Below are positions 49,523 through 56,766 of a stretch of 64,000 nucleotides of DNA, one piece after another. Each line of letters begins with the position of its first letter. The stretch's first letter is position 1. A program made the position numbers and the translations under genes. The DNA is taken from the NCBI GenBank assembly GCA_024233545.1, contig JACKPL010000001.1:328464-392463 (forward strand), read 5' to 3'. Below the pieces are notes generated by a model, which had not been told where the DNA came from, made no database searches, and saw only the letters and a list, made by a program, of their open reading frames with translations. The DNA is from a bacterium. GTDB lineage: Bacteria; Auribacterota; Auribacteria; Auribacterales; Auribacteraceae.

Positions 49523-50303
49523 CGCAATTGTAATCGATCCGCCCGGGTTCATTCAACGGGTGCTCAGCGTCTTTTACCGTCATTATAAATGTTATTTTAA
49601 ACATGTTGTTGCGAACGGGTTTCCGCCCTTTGTCGAACCGTTATTGTTTTTAGCCGCAATCGGTTTTGGCGTAGGACGTTACGTCAACACTATCGAAGGG
49701 ATGAAATACAGCGAATATGTCGCGCCGGGTTTACTTGCTTCAACAGCGATGTTTACTGCAACATTCGAATTAACGTACGGCACGCACATTAGAATGGAAT
49801 ACAAACGCATTTATGACGGAATTCTTTCTACTCCTATCGGTATTGTTGATGCATTTGTCGGCGAAGTAATTTGGGCAGGAGCAAAAGGGTTATTCTTTTC
49901 TCTGGCGGTATTGATTACCATCTCTTTTTTCGGTTTAGTTCATTCTCCGTGGGCGTTATGTGCACCAGCGGTTGGTTTTTTGACCGGCATAATTTATGGA
50001 GCGCTTGGACTGATTATGACTTCATTCATTACAGAAATCAATAACTTCAACTTTTACGTGACCGGCTGTTGTACCCCGATGTTTTTTCTCGCCGGAATAT
50101 TTATGCCGGTCAAAGAATTGCCCGTTGTCTTGCAGAAAGTGTCCTATTGCATACCATTGACTCATAGTGTTAATCTTATGCGCGGGTTGGTATTGGGAAA
50201 ACTTGAATCGTTTCATGTACATAATCTCTTGTTCCTCATAATTATTATTCCGCCTGTTGTATGGTTTGCTATCCGTTGTATTAAAAAGAGAATGATTATT
50301 TAA
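49515..50303 (+). CDS. ABC-2 type exporter permease
   Basis: A 262-residue inner-membrane protein with six helices and the ABC-2 signature region around residues 150-215 (VTGCCTPMFFLAGIFMPVKELP with the downstream P-LTHSVNLMRG). It is of the NodJ/DrrB type and pairs with the ATPase encoded just upstream. The N-terminal part before the first helix has YRHYKCYFKH, typical of the NodJ class. Substrate not known. Confidence 0.88.
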   Translation: MNNAIVIDPPGFIQRVLSVFYRHYKCYFKHVVANGFPPFVEPLLFLAAIGFGVGRYVNTIEGMKYSEYVAPGLLASTAMFTATFELTYGTHIRMEYKRIYDGILSTPIGIVDAFVGEVIWAGAKGLFFSLAVLITISFFGLVHSPWALCAPAVGFLTGIIYGALGLIMTSFITEINNFNFYVTGCCTPMFFLAGIFMPVKELPVVLQKVSYCIPLTHSVNLMRGLVLGKLESFHVHNLLFLIIIIPPVVWFAIRCIKKRMII

Positions 50304-50346
50304 CCTCCATGGATTCCCATGAAAAAGAGCAATAAAGGGTACGTAT

Positions 50347-51483
50347 ATGTTTAAAAAAACAGCCGGCTTTTTTTTCATTTTTTTTACAATTTCGTTTGGG
50401 ATATCATGGGCTGGCAACAAAGAACTTAAACTTGAAGTTCCTTCCGCTCTGCTCATGGAACCGCGAACAGGAACAATTCTGTATGAGAAAGATGCGGATA
50501 TCCGCCTTACTCCTGCAAGCCTCGTGAAAATGATGACATTGTACCTTACGTTTGAGCATATGCGGAATTATCGCATCGACCCGTCGTCAGAAGTTTCCAT
50601 ATCCCGCAAAGCGAGCCGTGTCGGAGGCAGGCAAATATATCTTAAAGAGAGAGAAAAAATCACCCTTGATGCGTTAATAAAATCAGCGGCTGTTTTTTCT
50701 GCAAATGATGCGGCATACGCATTGGCAGAACTTGTAGCTGGGACTGAAGACCAATTTGTCGAGATGATGAATGATAAAGCTGATGAGCTTGGTTTAAGCA
50801 ATACGCACTTTTGTAATTCCCACGGATTGCCTGAAACCGATCCCGACAGAAAACAGTATACTACCGCCCGGGATCTTGCGCTTTTAGCACGGTGGATTAT
50901 GGTCGATTGTCCAGAAGTGTTTGCGTATACTCAAATACAGGACGATACTATTCGCGATGGCGCATTTTCGCTTGTCAATACTAATGACCTGCTTAAACAG
51001 CGTGACGATGTTTATGGCCTAAAAACAGGGTTTGTTCAGACAGCGGGATATTGTGTTGTCATAACTGCGAACCGCTCGAATTTCCATTTGATTGCAGTTG
51101 TGATGGGGGCACGTACAAAACCCGCGCGGTTTCTTCTTGCTTCCCGCATGCTGGATTTCGGTTTTAGCAATTATAAACTGATTTCAATCGATTCTCTACC
51201 TGCGGCAAAGACAGTACCCGTCTTTTTGGCCGATCAGGAATCCGTCGGCGTAAAATTAGCGGCTCCTATTGAAATGCTCGTTGGAAGAGATCAGAACAGA
51301 CAACCTGAATTCGGTTATTCGCTTCCGGAATCGCTTGAAGCCCCAATACCTTATTTAAAACGAATAGGGTGGGTTACGATTAGCTTTTCTGACAGCGCAA
51401 AGGTGGTTGCACCGCTTATTGTCGAGCAAGATGTGCCGAAAACAAATTCATGGTGGAAAAAAATCGTCTACAAATTTTTCTAG
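50347..51483 (+). CDS. dacA: D-alanyl-D-alanine carboxypeptidase (PBP5/6 type)
   Basis: Trims the terminal D-Ala of peptidoglycan stem peptides. The 378-residue protein has a signal peptide (about 1-22), the active-site SLVK with S58 and K61, SAN at 118-120 and KTG at 226-228, all serine-penicillin-binding-protein motifs. A C-terminal beta domain and an amphipathic end (SWWKKIVYKFF) that could anchor it in the inner membrane follow, as in PBP5/6. It is followed by the tRNA-tuf cluster; a direct link is not expected. Confidence 0.94.
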   Translation: MFKKTAGFFFIFFTISFGISWAGNKELKLEVPSALLMEPRTGTILYEKDADIRLTPASLVKMMTLYLTFEHMRNYRIDPSSEVSISRKASRVGGRQIYLKEREKITLDALIKSAAVFSANDAAYALAELVAGTEDQFVEMMNDKADELGLSNTHFCNSHGLPETDPDRKQYTTARDLALLARWIMVDCPEVFAYTQIQDDTIRDGAFSLVNTNDLLKQRDDVYGLKTGFVQTAGYCVVITANRSNFHLIAVVMGARTKPARFLLASRMLDFGFSNYKLISIDSLPAAKTVPVFLADQESVGVKLAAPIEMLVGRDQNRQPEFGYSLPESLEAPIPYLKRIGWVTISFSDSAKVVAPLIVEQDVPKTNSWWKKIVYKFF

Positions 51484-51547
51484 AAAACATTTTACAATCA
51501 GTTTGAGCGCTAAATGGCAAATCTGATTGATTTTCAGTAAAAATATC

Positions 51548-51576
51548 TTGACTTTTTTACTTTTATTACATATAAA
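51548..51576 (+). promoter_or_regulatory. Promoter of the tRNA-tuf cluster
   Basis: TTGACT (51548-51553) and TATAAA (51571-51576) with an exact 17-base spacer lie 30 bases before tRNA-Thr(TGT). This is a strong sigma70-type promoter for the stable-RNA and elongation-factor unit. Confidence 0.75.
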
Positions 51577-51606
51577 CTCCACTATTGTAAAAATTGAGCA
51601 ATAGTT

Positions 51607-51679
51607 GCTGGCGTAGCTCAATTGGCAGAGCAGCTGATTTGTAATCAGCAGGTTGCGGGTTCAAGTCCCATCGCCAGCT
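51607..51679 (+). tRNA. tRNA-Thr (TGT)
   Basis: Acceptor GCTGGCG pairs with CGCCAGC, and the anticodon loop TTTGTAA has TGT at 51640-51642. T-arm GGTTCAAGTCC is present. No CCA encoded. First of four tRNAs before tuf. Confidence 0.96.
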
Positions 51680-51710
51680 TTACTGTTTTATTATAGTATG
51701 ATTATGTATT

Positions 51711-51796
51711 GGGGAGATACCGAAGCGGTCAAACGGAACAGACTGTAAATCTGTCGGCTCATGCCTTCGGAGGTTCGAATCCTCCTCTCCCCACCA
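51711..51796 (+). tRNA. tRNA-Tyr (GTA) with encoded CCA
   Basis: A long-variable-arm tRNA. Acceptor GGGGAGA pairs with TCTCCCC, anticodon GTA is at 51745-51747, and the variable arm CGGCTCATGCCTTCG lies before the T-arm. CCA is encoded at 51794-51796. The synthetase is tyrS in this window. Confidence 0.96.
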
Positions 51797-51831
51797 CTTG
51801 CAAACCACAGCGTGCCCAAATGAAAAAATGA

Positions 51832-51905
51832 GCGAGCGTAGCTCAATGGTAGAGCCCCGGCCTTCCAAGCCGGTCATGTGGGTTCGATTCCCATCGCTCG
51901 CTCCA
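51832..51905 (+). tRNA. tRNA-Gly (TCC) with encoded CCA
   Basis: Acceptor GCGAGCG pairs with CGCTCGC, and anticodon TCC is at 51864-51866 in the loop CTTCCAA. CCA at 51903-51905. The D- and T-arms are normal. Confidence 0.96.
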
Positions 51906-51923
51906 CTTTTTTTATTTATTTTG

Positions 51924-51953
51924 TTGACGCTTTAGTGCTTTGTTGCATATAAT
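51924..51953 (+). promoter_or_regulatory. Internal promoter before tRNA-Thr(GGT) and tuf
   Basis: TTGACG (51924-51929) and a perfect TATAAT (51948-51953), 18 bases apart, lie between tRNA-Gly and tRNA-Thr(GGT). They could give extra transcription of the last tRNA and tuf. Confidence 0.65.
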
Positions 51954-51971
51954 ACTACAACATTTTTTGGT

Positions 51972-52044
51972 GCCCTCGTAGCTCAGTCGGTAGAGCACAT
52001 GCATGGTAAGCATGAGGTCACCGGTTCGATTCCGGTCGAGGGCT
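51972..52044 (+). tRNA. tRNA-Thr (GGT)
   Basis: Acceptor GCCCTCG pairs with CGAGGGC, anticodon GGT is at 52005-52007 in the loop ATGGTAA. No CCA encoded. It is the fourth tRNA of the cluster and precedes tuf by 47 bases. Confidence 0.96.
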
Positions 52045-52091
52045 TGGTGAATAATTCGTTTCCATTTTAAGAAAAAAGAAGGACGAATCCA

Positions 52092-53282
52092 ATGGCGAAA
52101 GAGAAATTCGAGAGGACAAAACCCCATGTTAATATTGGGACAATCGGGCACGTAGACCATGGGAAGACGACGTTAACGGCGGCGATAACGGCGACGTTGG
52201 CGGAGTTGGGTTTAGCGCAGGTGAGGTCATTTGATTCGATAGATAATGCACCAGAAGAGAGGGAGCGCGGTATAACGATAGCGACGGCGCATGTGGAATA
52301 CGAGACGAAGAATCGTCATTATGCGCATGTGGATTGTCCTGGGCACGCGGATTATGTAAAGAACATGATAACCGGCGCGGCACAGATGGACGGAGCGATT
52401 TTGGTGGTAAGCGCGGCAGACGGCCCGATGCCGCAGACCCGCGAGCATATATTGTTGGCTCGTCAGGTAGGAGTGCCTGCGATGGTGGTATTTTTGAATA
52501 AAGCCGATATGGTGGACGATCCTGAGTTGCTGGAGCTTGTTGAGCTTGAAGTGCGCGAGTTGTTGACGAAGTATGAGTTTCCTGGAGATGAGATACCGAT
52601 CGTGACTGGGTCGGCGTTGAAGGCGCTGAATGGAGAGAAGAGCGAACTTGGAACGGAATCGATCATGAAGCTGATGGAAGCGGTAGACAGTTATATACCG
52701 AAGCCTGAGCGGGATATAGACAAGCCGTTTTTGATGCCGGTGGAAGACGTATTTTCGATAACCGGCCGTGGCACAGTGGCAACGGGCAGGATAGAGCGCG
52801 GCATAGTGAAGGTCGGAGATGAGATAGCGATAATAGGAATAACGCCGACGACGAAGACAGTGGTAACAGGAGTGGAGATGTTTAAGAAGCTCCTAGACCA
52901 AGGCGAGGCCGGGGACAATGTTGGTTTGTTGTTGCGTGGTGTAGCGAAGGACGGGATAGAGCGCGGGCAGGTGTTGGCAGTGCCCGGTTCGATAACGCCG
53001 CACAAGAAGTTCAAGGCTGAAGTGTATGTGTTGAGCAAAGAGGAAGGCGGTCGTCATACGCCGTTTTTTACGGGATACCGTCCGCAGTTTTATTTTCGAA
53101 CAACGGACGTGACAGGTACGTTGCATTTGCCTTCCGGGGTGGAGATGGTGATGCCGGGAGACAACGTGAGTATAGAAGTGGAATTGATATGTGACATAGC
53201 GATGGAGAAAGGGTTGCGTTTTGCAATTCGCGAAGGCGGCAGAACCGTCGGCGCTGGCCGTGTCACGGATATTATTGAATAA
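52092..53282 (+). CDS. tuf: Elongation factor Tu
   Basis: Delivers aminoacyl-tRNA to the ribosome. The 396-residue protein has the P-loop GHVDHGKT at 19-26, DCPGHADYVKNM and NKADMVDD (G3, G4), the switch region RGITIATAHVEYET, and full domains II and III ending in VGAGRVTDIIE. All catalytic residues are present and the length is standard. The central part uses AAG for lysine and ATA for isoleucine far more than the neighbouring genes, while both ends use AAA; see findings. It is transcribed from promoters shared with the tRNA genes, and is followed by tRNA-Trp, secE and nusG, the usual order. Confidence 0.98.
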   Translation: MAKEKFERTKPHVNIGTIGHVDHGKTTLTAAITATLAELGLAQVRSFDSIDNAPEERERGITIATAHVEYETKNRHYAHVDCPGHADYVKNMITGAAQMDGAILVVSAADGPMPQTREHILLARQVGVPAMVVFLNKADMVDDPELLELVELEVRELLTKYEFPGDEIPIVTGSALKALNGEKSELGTESIMKLMEAVDSYIPKPERDIDKPFLMPVEDVFSITGRGTVATGRIERGIVKVGDEIAIIGITPTTKTVVTGVEMFKKLLDQGEAGDNVGLLLRGVAKDGIERGQVLAVPGSITPHKKFKAEVYVLSKEEGGRHTPFFTGYRPQFYFRTTDVTGTLHLPSGVEMVMPGDNVSIEVELICDIAMEKGLRFAIREGGRTVGAGRVTDIIE

Positions 53283-53368
53283 AACAAGATTTTTGAAGTT
53301 TGTTCATAGGTGTATAAGCATCTGTGCATTAGATAAATTTTTACAGGCGGGTTTGGGATAAAAGATTT

Positions 53369-53441
53369 AGGCCAGTAGTTCAATTGGTAGAGCACCGGTC
53401 TCCAAAACCGGGAGTTGGGGGTTCGAGTCCCTCCTGGCCTG
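53369..53441 (+). tRNA. tRNA-Trp (CCA)
   Basis: Acceptor AGGCCAG pairs with CTGGCCT. The anticodon CCA is at 53402-53404 in loop CTCCAAA. No CCA end encoded. It lies between tuf and secE, its common position in bacteria. Confidence 0.96.
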
Positions 53442-53485
53442 TTTTGTGTATATGAAAACAATTAACATAAATGAAAGGGCAAGCA

Positions 53486-53929
53486 GTGGCTACAGCAAAT
53501 ACCACTAAAAGTTCCGCAAACGTGCATCAAAAAAGTATTTATATAACATTTATTGTTGTGGGGATGCTTGCATGGTTTCCGGTAAGTTCGCTCATGTATA
53601 CAGTCTTTGACTGGATATCTGCATGGGTGCCAAACCCTAAATTATTCCATGTTATCGAGGTTTCAAACTTGCTTGCCATCGGTATATCAGTGTTAATTGT
53701 TTTGGGAATGATTCGCAGTGAAAATATTTATAATTTTACCAATGAAGTGTTTATTGAACTCGGTAAAGTTTCTTGGCCTATCAAGCAAGGAACCGGTATA
53801 TCAAATTGGGAAAAGTTCCGCGATTTAAGAGAGTCGACGTTAGTCGTTCTCTTCAGTATTGTGGTTATGTCGGCGGTTATAACGTTAATGGACTTTATTT
53901 TTGGGTTCTTTGTTAAGATAATATTTTAA
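53486..53929 (+). CDS. secE: Preprotein translocase subunit SecE
   Basis: SecE of the SecYEG channel, 147 residues from GTG at 53486, chosen because AAAGGG precedes it by six bases; an upstream ATG at 53471 (152 residues) has no ribosome site. The C-terminal part has the SecE signature FIELGKVSWPIKQGT then SNWEKFRDLRESTLVVLFSIVVMSAVITLMDFIFG. Two extra hydrophobic segments (about 18-37 and 58-77) precede it, so there are three helices in total, as in Escherichia coli, while many bacteria have only one. It lies between tRNA-Trp and nusG. Confidence 0.9.
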   Translation: MATANTTKSSANVHQKSIYITFIVVGMLAWFPVSSLMYTVFDWISAWVPNPKLFHVIEVSNLLAIGISVLIVLGMIRSENIYNFTNEVFIELGKVSWPIKQGTGISNWEKFRDLRESTLVVLFSIVVMSAVITLMDFIFGFFVKIIF

Positions 53930-53949
53930 CATGAGGTTAAGTAAATCGT

Positions 53950-54477
53950 ATGGCTTTAGCATGGTATGTTGTACATACACTTTCAGGACAAGAAGCGAAA
54001 GTTAAAGAAACGCTTGAGAACCGTATCAAACTTGAGGAAATGCAGGATAAAATTACTGAAATCCTGATACCGACAGAGAATGTTTCTGAAGTAAAGTCTG
54101 GAAAAAAAACGATAACAACTCGTAAATTTTTTCCAGGATATATTTTGGTTCAAATGGATTTAGACGAGGATACGTGGTATTTCATCAAAGATACCAATGG
54201 CATTATTGGTTTTATAGGCGGCGGAAAGCCGGTACCGCTTATTCAGGATGAAGTAGACAGTATTTTACAGCAAATAGAAGACCGCAAAAAAACAGTGAAG
54301 CCTAAAATTAATTTCGAAAAAGGCGAAGCAGTTAAAATTAAAGAAGGGCCTTTCTTGAATTTTGAAGGCGTCATTGAAGAAATATGGCCGGAACGAGGCA
54401 AGTTGCGTGTTATGATAACAATCTTTGGGCGCGCAACTCCCATAGAACTTGAATATACACAAGTAGAACGTGTTTAA
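53950..54477 (+). CDS. nusG: Transcription termination/antitermination factor NusG
   Basis: Binds RNA polymerase and modulates pausing, Rho action and coupling to ribosomes. The 175-residue protein starts with the NGN domain ALAWYVVHTLSGQEAKVKETL and has the RKFFPGYILVQMDLDEDTW region. The C-terminal KOW domain, FEKGEAVKIKEGPFLNFEGVIEE, completes it. It lies 21 bases after secE. Confidence 0.96.
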   Translation: MALAWYVVHTLSGQEAKVKETLENRIKLEEMQDKITEILIPTENVSEVKSGKKTITTRKFFPGYILVQMDLDEDTWYFIKDTNGIIGFIGGGKPVPLIQDEVDSILQQIEDRKKTVKPKINFEKGEAVKIKEGPFLNFEGVIEEIWPERGKLRVMITIFGRATPIELEYTQVERV

Positions 54478-54531
54478 ACAATATTTAGGGTATGAAGTAA
54501 ATTAACATAAAGAACGTGGGAGATTATAACC

Positions 54532-54954
54532 GTGGCTAAAAAAGTAATGGGGCTTATTAAGTTGCAATTACCTGCCGGGCAAGCGACTCCAGCTCCTCCA
54601 GTAGGGCCGGCGTTAGGCCAGCATGGTGTCAACATTATGGAGTTTGTAAAATCATTTAATGCGATTTCACAAGATAAAGCAGGATTGATTTTGCCTGTTG
54701 TGATTACGGTCTATCAGGACCGTTCATTTACTTTCATTATGAAATCGCCGCCGGCGGCAGTTTTGTTAAAAAAAGCCGCAGGAATCGCATCCGGCTCAAG
54801 CGAACCCAATAAAAATAAAGTGGGTAAAGTAACGCGAAATCAGATAAAAGAGATTGTAAAGCAGAAAATGCAGGATTTGAATGCGCATTCCGAAGATGCC
54901 GCGATAAAAATCGTTGAGGGAACTGCTAGAAGCATGGGAATAGAGGTGATCTAA
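54532..54954 (+). CDS. rplK: 50S ribosomal protein L11
   Basis: Ribosomal stalk-base protein with the N-terminal proline-rich PAGQATPAPPVGPALGQHGVN loop (thiostrepton region) and a C-terminal RNA-binding domain starting KAAGIASGSSEPNKNKVG. 140 residues, GTG start with GGGAGA upstream. It is followed by rplA with only one base between stop and start. Confidence 0.96.
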   Translation: MAKKVMGLIKLQLPAGQATPAPPVGPALGQHGVNIMEFVKSFNAISQDKAGLILPVVITVYQDRSFTFIMKSPPAAVLLKKAAGIASGSSEPNKNKVGKVTRNQIKEIVKQKMQDLNAHSEDAAIKIVEGTARSMGIEVI

Positions 54955-54955
54955 A

Positions 54956-55651
54956 ATGGCTAAACGGAGCAAACGATATCAAGAAGCCGTGAAATTGGTT
55001 GATTCAACCAATGAGTATTCATTAAAAGAGGCTATACATATTCTTAAAAAATTTCCCAAACCGAAATTTGACGAAACGGTTGAAATAGCATTTCGCCTTG
55101 GTGTTGATCCGCGCCACTCAGATCAAGCGGTGCGTAGCACAGTCGTTTTGCCGCATGGTGTTGGTAAAAAAGTCCGTGTCCTCGCTTTTGCAAAAGGCGA
55201 ACTTGCTCAGCAAGCTAAGGATGCAGGAGCTGATTTTGTTGGTTTTGAAGACATGATCGATAAAATACAGAAAGGTTGGCTCGATTTTGATGCGGCCGTT
55301 GCAACGCCTGATTCGATGCGCGATATTGCTAAACTTGGGCGTGTATTAGGTCCGCGAGGTTTGATGCCAACTCCTAAAACGGGAACAGTGACAAATGATA
55401 TTGTAAGCGCTGTCAAAGACTTGAAAGCAGGTAAAATTGACTTTAAAGTCGATAAAGCCGCAAATGTCCACACTGTTGTCGGTAAAATGTCATTTTCTGA
55501 AAATAATTTATTTGAGAATGCGGTTTCCGTTTATGATGCAATAATAAAGGCAAAACCGGCAACAGCAAAAGGGGTGTACATGAAAGGTTGTTCGTTGACC
55601 AGTACAATGAACCCCGGCTTGAAAATAGATTTAAAATCATTTATCGGATAA
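54956..55651 (+). CDS. rplA: 50S ribosomal protein L1
   Basis: Large-subunit protein of the L1 stalk; in many bacteria it also represses its own operon by binding the mRNA leader. The 231-residue protein has VEIAFRLGVDPRHSDQAVR, PHGVGKKVRVLAFAKG and GPRGLMPTPKTGTVT, diagnostic of L1. Length is normal. It follows rplK by one base. Confidence 0.96.
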   Translation: MAKRSKRYQEAVKLVDSTNEYSLKEAIHILKKFPKPKFDETVEIAFRLGVDPRHSDQAVRSTVVLPHGVGKKVRVLAFAKGELAQQAKDAGADFVGFEDMIDKIQKGWLDFDAAVATPDSMRDIAKLGRVLGPRGLMPTPKTGTVTNDIVSAVKDLKAGKIDFKVDKAANVHTVVGKMSFSENNLFENAVSVYDAIIKAKPATAKGVYMKGCSLTSTMNPGLKIDLKSFIG

Positions 55652-55679
55652 CAATGTCCTGTGCGGAGGAATAACTACA

Positions 55680-56216
55680 GTGAGACCTGAAAAAGAATAT
55701 CTAGTTGAAGAAATCACCAGTCAGTTAAAAGAGTCCACGGGTTTTTTTGTAACGGAATATCTCGGATTGTCTTCAGAAAAACTGAATTCGTTGCGAGCGG
55801 AATGTGCAAAAAATTCGTGCAGGTTTTTGGTGGTTAAAAATAAACTGTTCCAGCGAGCGCTAGATAGAGCTGGTATTAATGTTGATGAGCAAACAAAGAA
55901 AATGTTTGTACAGTCTTCGGCTGTTGCGTTTAGTAAAGAAGACGCAATAGCGGTGGCTAAGATGCTTATTAAATTTTCGAAAGACAACGATGATAAACCA
56001 CGAGTAAAAGGCGGTTTTGTAGAAAGTAGCTGGTGTTCAAGCGAAGAAGTAGTTGACTTCTCAAAATTACCTTCACGAGAAGTATTGCTTGCTCAGTTAA
56101 TGGGAACACTGAAGTCGCCTTTGACTGGTTTTGTAAGTGTTTTGTCAGGGCCGTTACGCAATTTTACCTATGCGTTGAAAGCGATAGCAGATAAAAAAGA
56201 AGAAAACAATTCGTAA
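55680..56216 (+). CDS. rplJ: 50S ribosomal protein L10
   Basis: Binds the L7/L12 stalk dimers to 23S rRNA. The 178-residue protein starts with GTG; a GGAGGA site lies upstream. It has the N-terminal MRPEKEYLVEEITSQLKE helix, YLGLSSEKLNSLRAECAK and KGGFVESSW, then the long C-terminal helix for L7/L12 binding. It comes right before rplL. Confidence 0.94.
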   Translation: MRPEKEYLVEEITSQLKESTGFFVTEYLGLSSEKLNSLRAECAKNSCRFLVVKNKLFQRALDRAGINVDEQTKKMFVQSSAVAFSKEDAIAVAKMLIKFSKDNDDKPRVKGGFVESSWCSSEEVVDFSKLPSREVLLAQLMGTLKSPLTGFVSVLSGPLRNFTYALKAIADKKEENNS

Positions 56217-56272
56217 TTCTATAAAAGAATGTATTGAAAATTACATATCAGTAAAAAACAAGGAGGCAAATC

Positions 56273-56701
56273 ATGGCAGAAGTAGCAAAATTAGTTGAAT
56301 CAATCAAAGGGCTCTCTACACAAGAAAGAGCAGAGTTGGGTTTAGAAGTCATTAAATCGCTCACTATGGTTGAGATATCCAATTGGGTAAAAATGATGGA
56401 AGAAGAATTTGGCGTTTCAGCCGCCGCACCTGTAGCTGTCGCCGCTGGCCCTGTTGCGGGCGGTGTAGCTGAAGTTGCCGCAGAACCGACTGAATTTAAT
56501 GTTGTTCTTGTTTCTTCAGGAGATAAGAAAATTCAGGTGATTAAAGAAGTTCGCGCTATAACGAATTTGGGATTAAAGGAAGCAAAAGACCTTGTAGATT
56601 CTCCGCCAAAGACTGTTAAAGAAGGCGTTTCGAAAGAAGAAGGCGAGAAAATTAAGAAACAATTGGAAGATGCTGGCGCTAAAGTCGAACTTAAAGGTTA
56701 A
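56273..56701 (+). CDS. rplL: 50S ribosomal protein L7/L12
   Basis: The mobile stalk protein that recruits translation factors. The 142-residue protein has an N-terminal dimer domain, an Ala/Gly/Val-rich hinge (about 46-72) and the C-terminal factor-binding domain with NVVLVSSGDKKIQVIKEVRA and GLKEAKDLVDSPP. A strong AAGGAGG precedes the start, fitting its high copy number. At 142 residues it is longer than the usual 120-130, mainly through the hinge. Confidence 0.96.
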   Translation: MAEVAKLVESIKGLSTQERAELGLEVIKSLTMVEISNWVKMMEEEFGVSAAAPVAVAAGPVAGGVAEVAAEPTEFNVVLVSSGDKKIQVIKEVRAITNLGLKEAKDLVDSPPKTVKEGVSKEEGEKIKKQLEDAGAKVELKG

Positions 56702-56766
56702 TAGCTTGGGTTGTTCTCATTGAGTAATTTAATAATGTGCCAAGCACTTTAACCGCGGAGTACTAC

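Noticed and set aside
51495..51530. Inverted repeat CAATCAG/CTGATTG after dacA
   Set aside because: The loop is over 20 bases and the following T-run is weak, so it does not make a convincing terminator.
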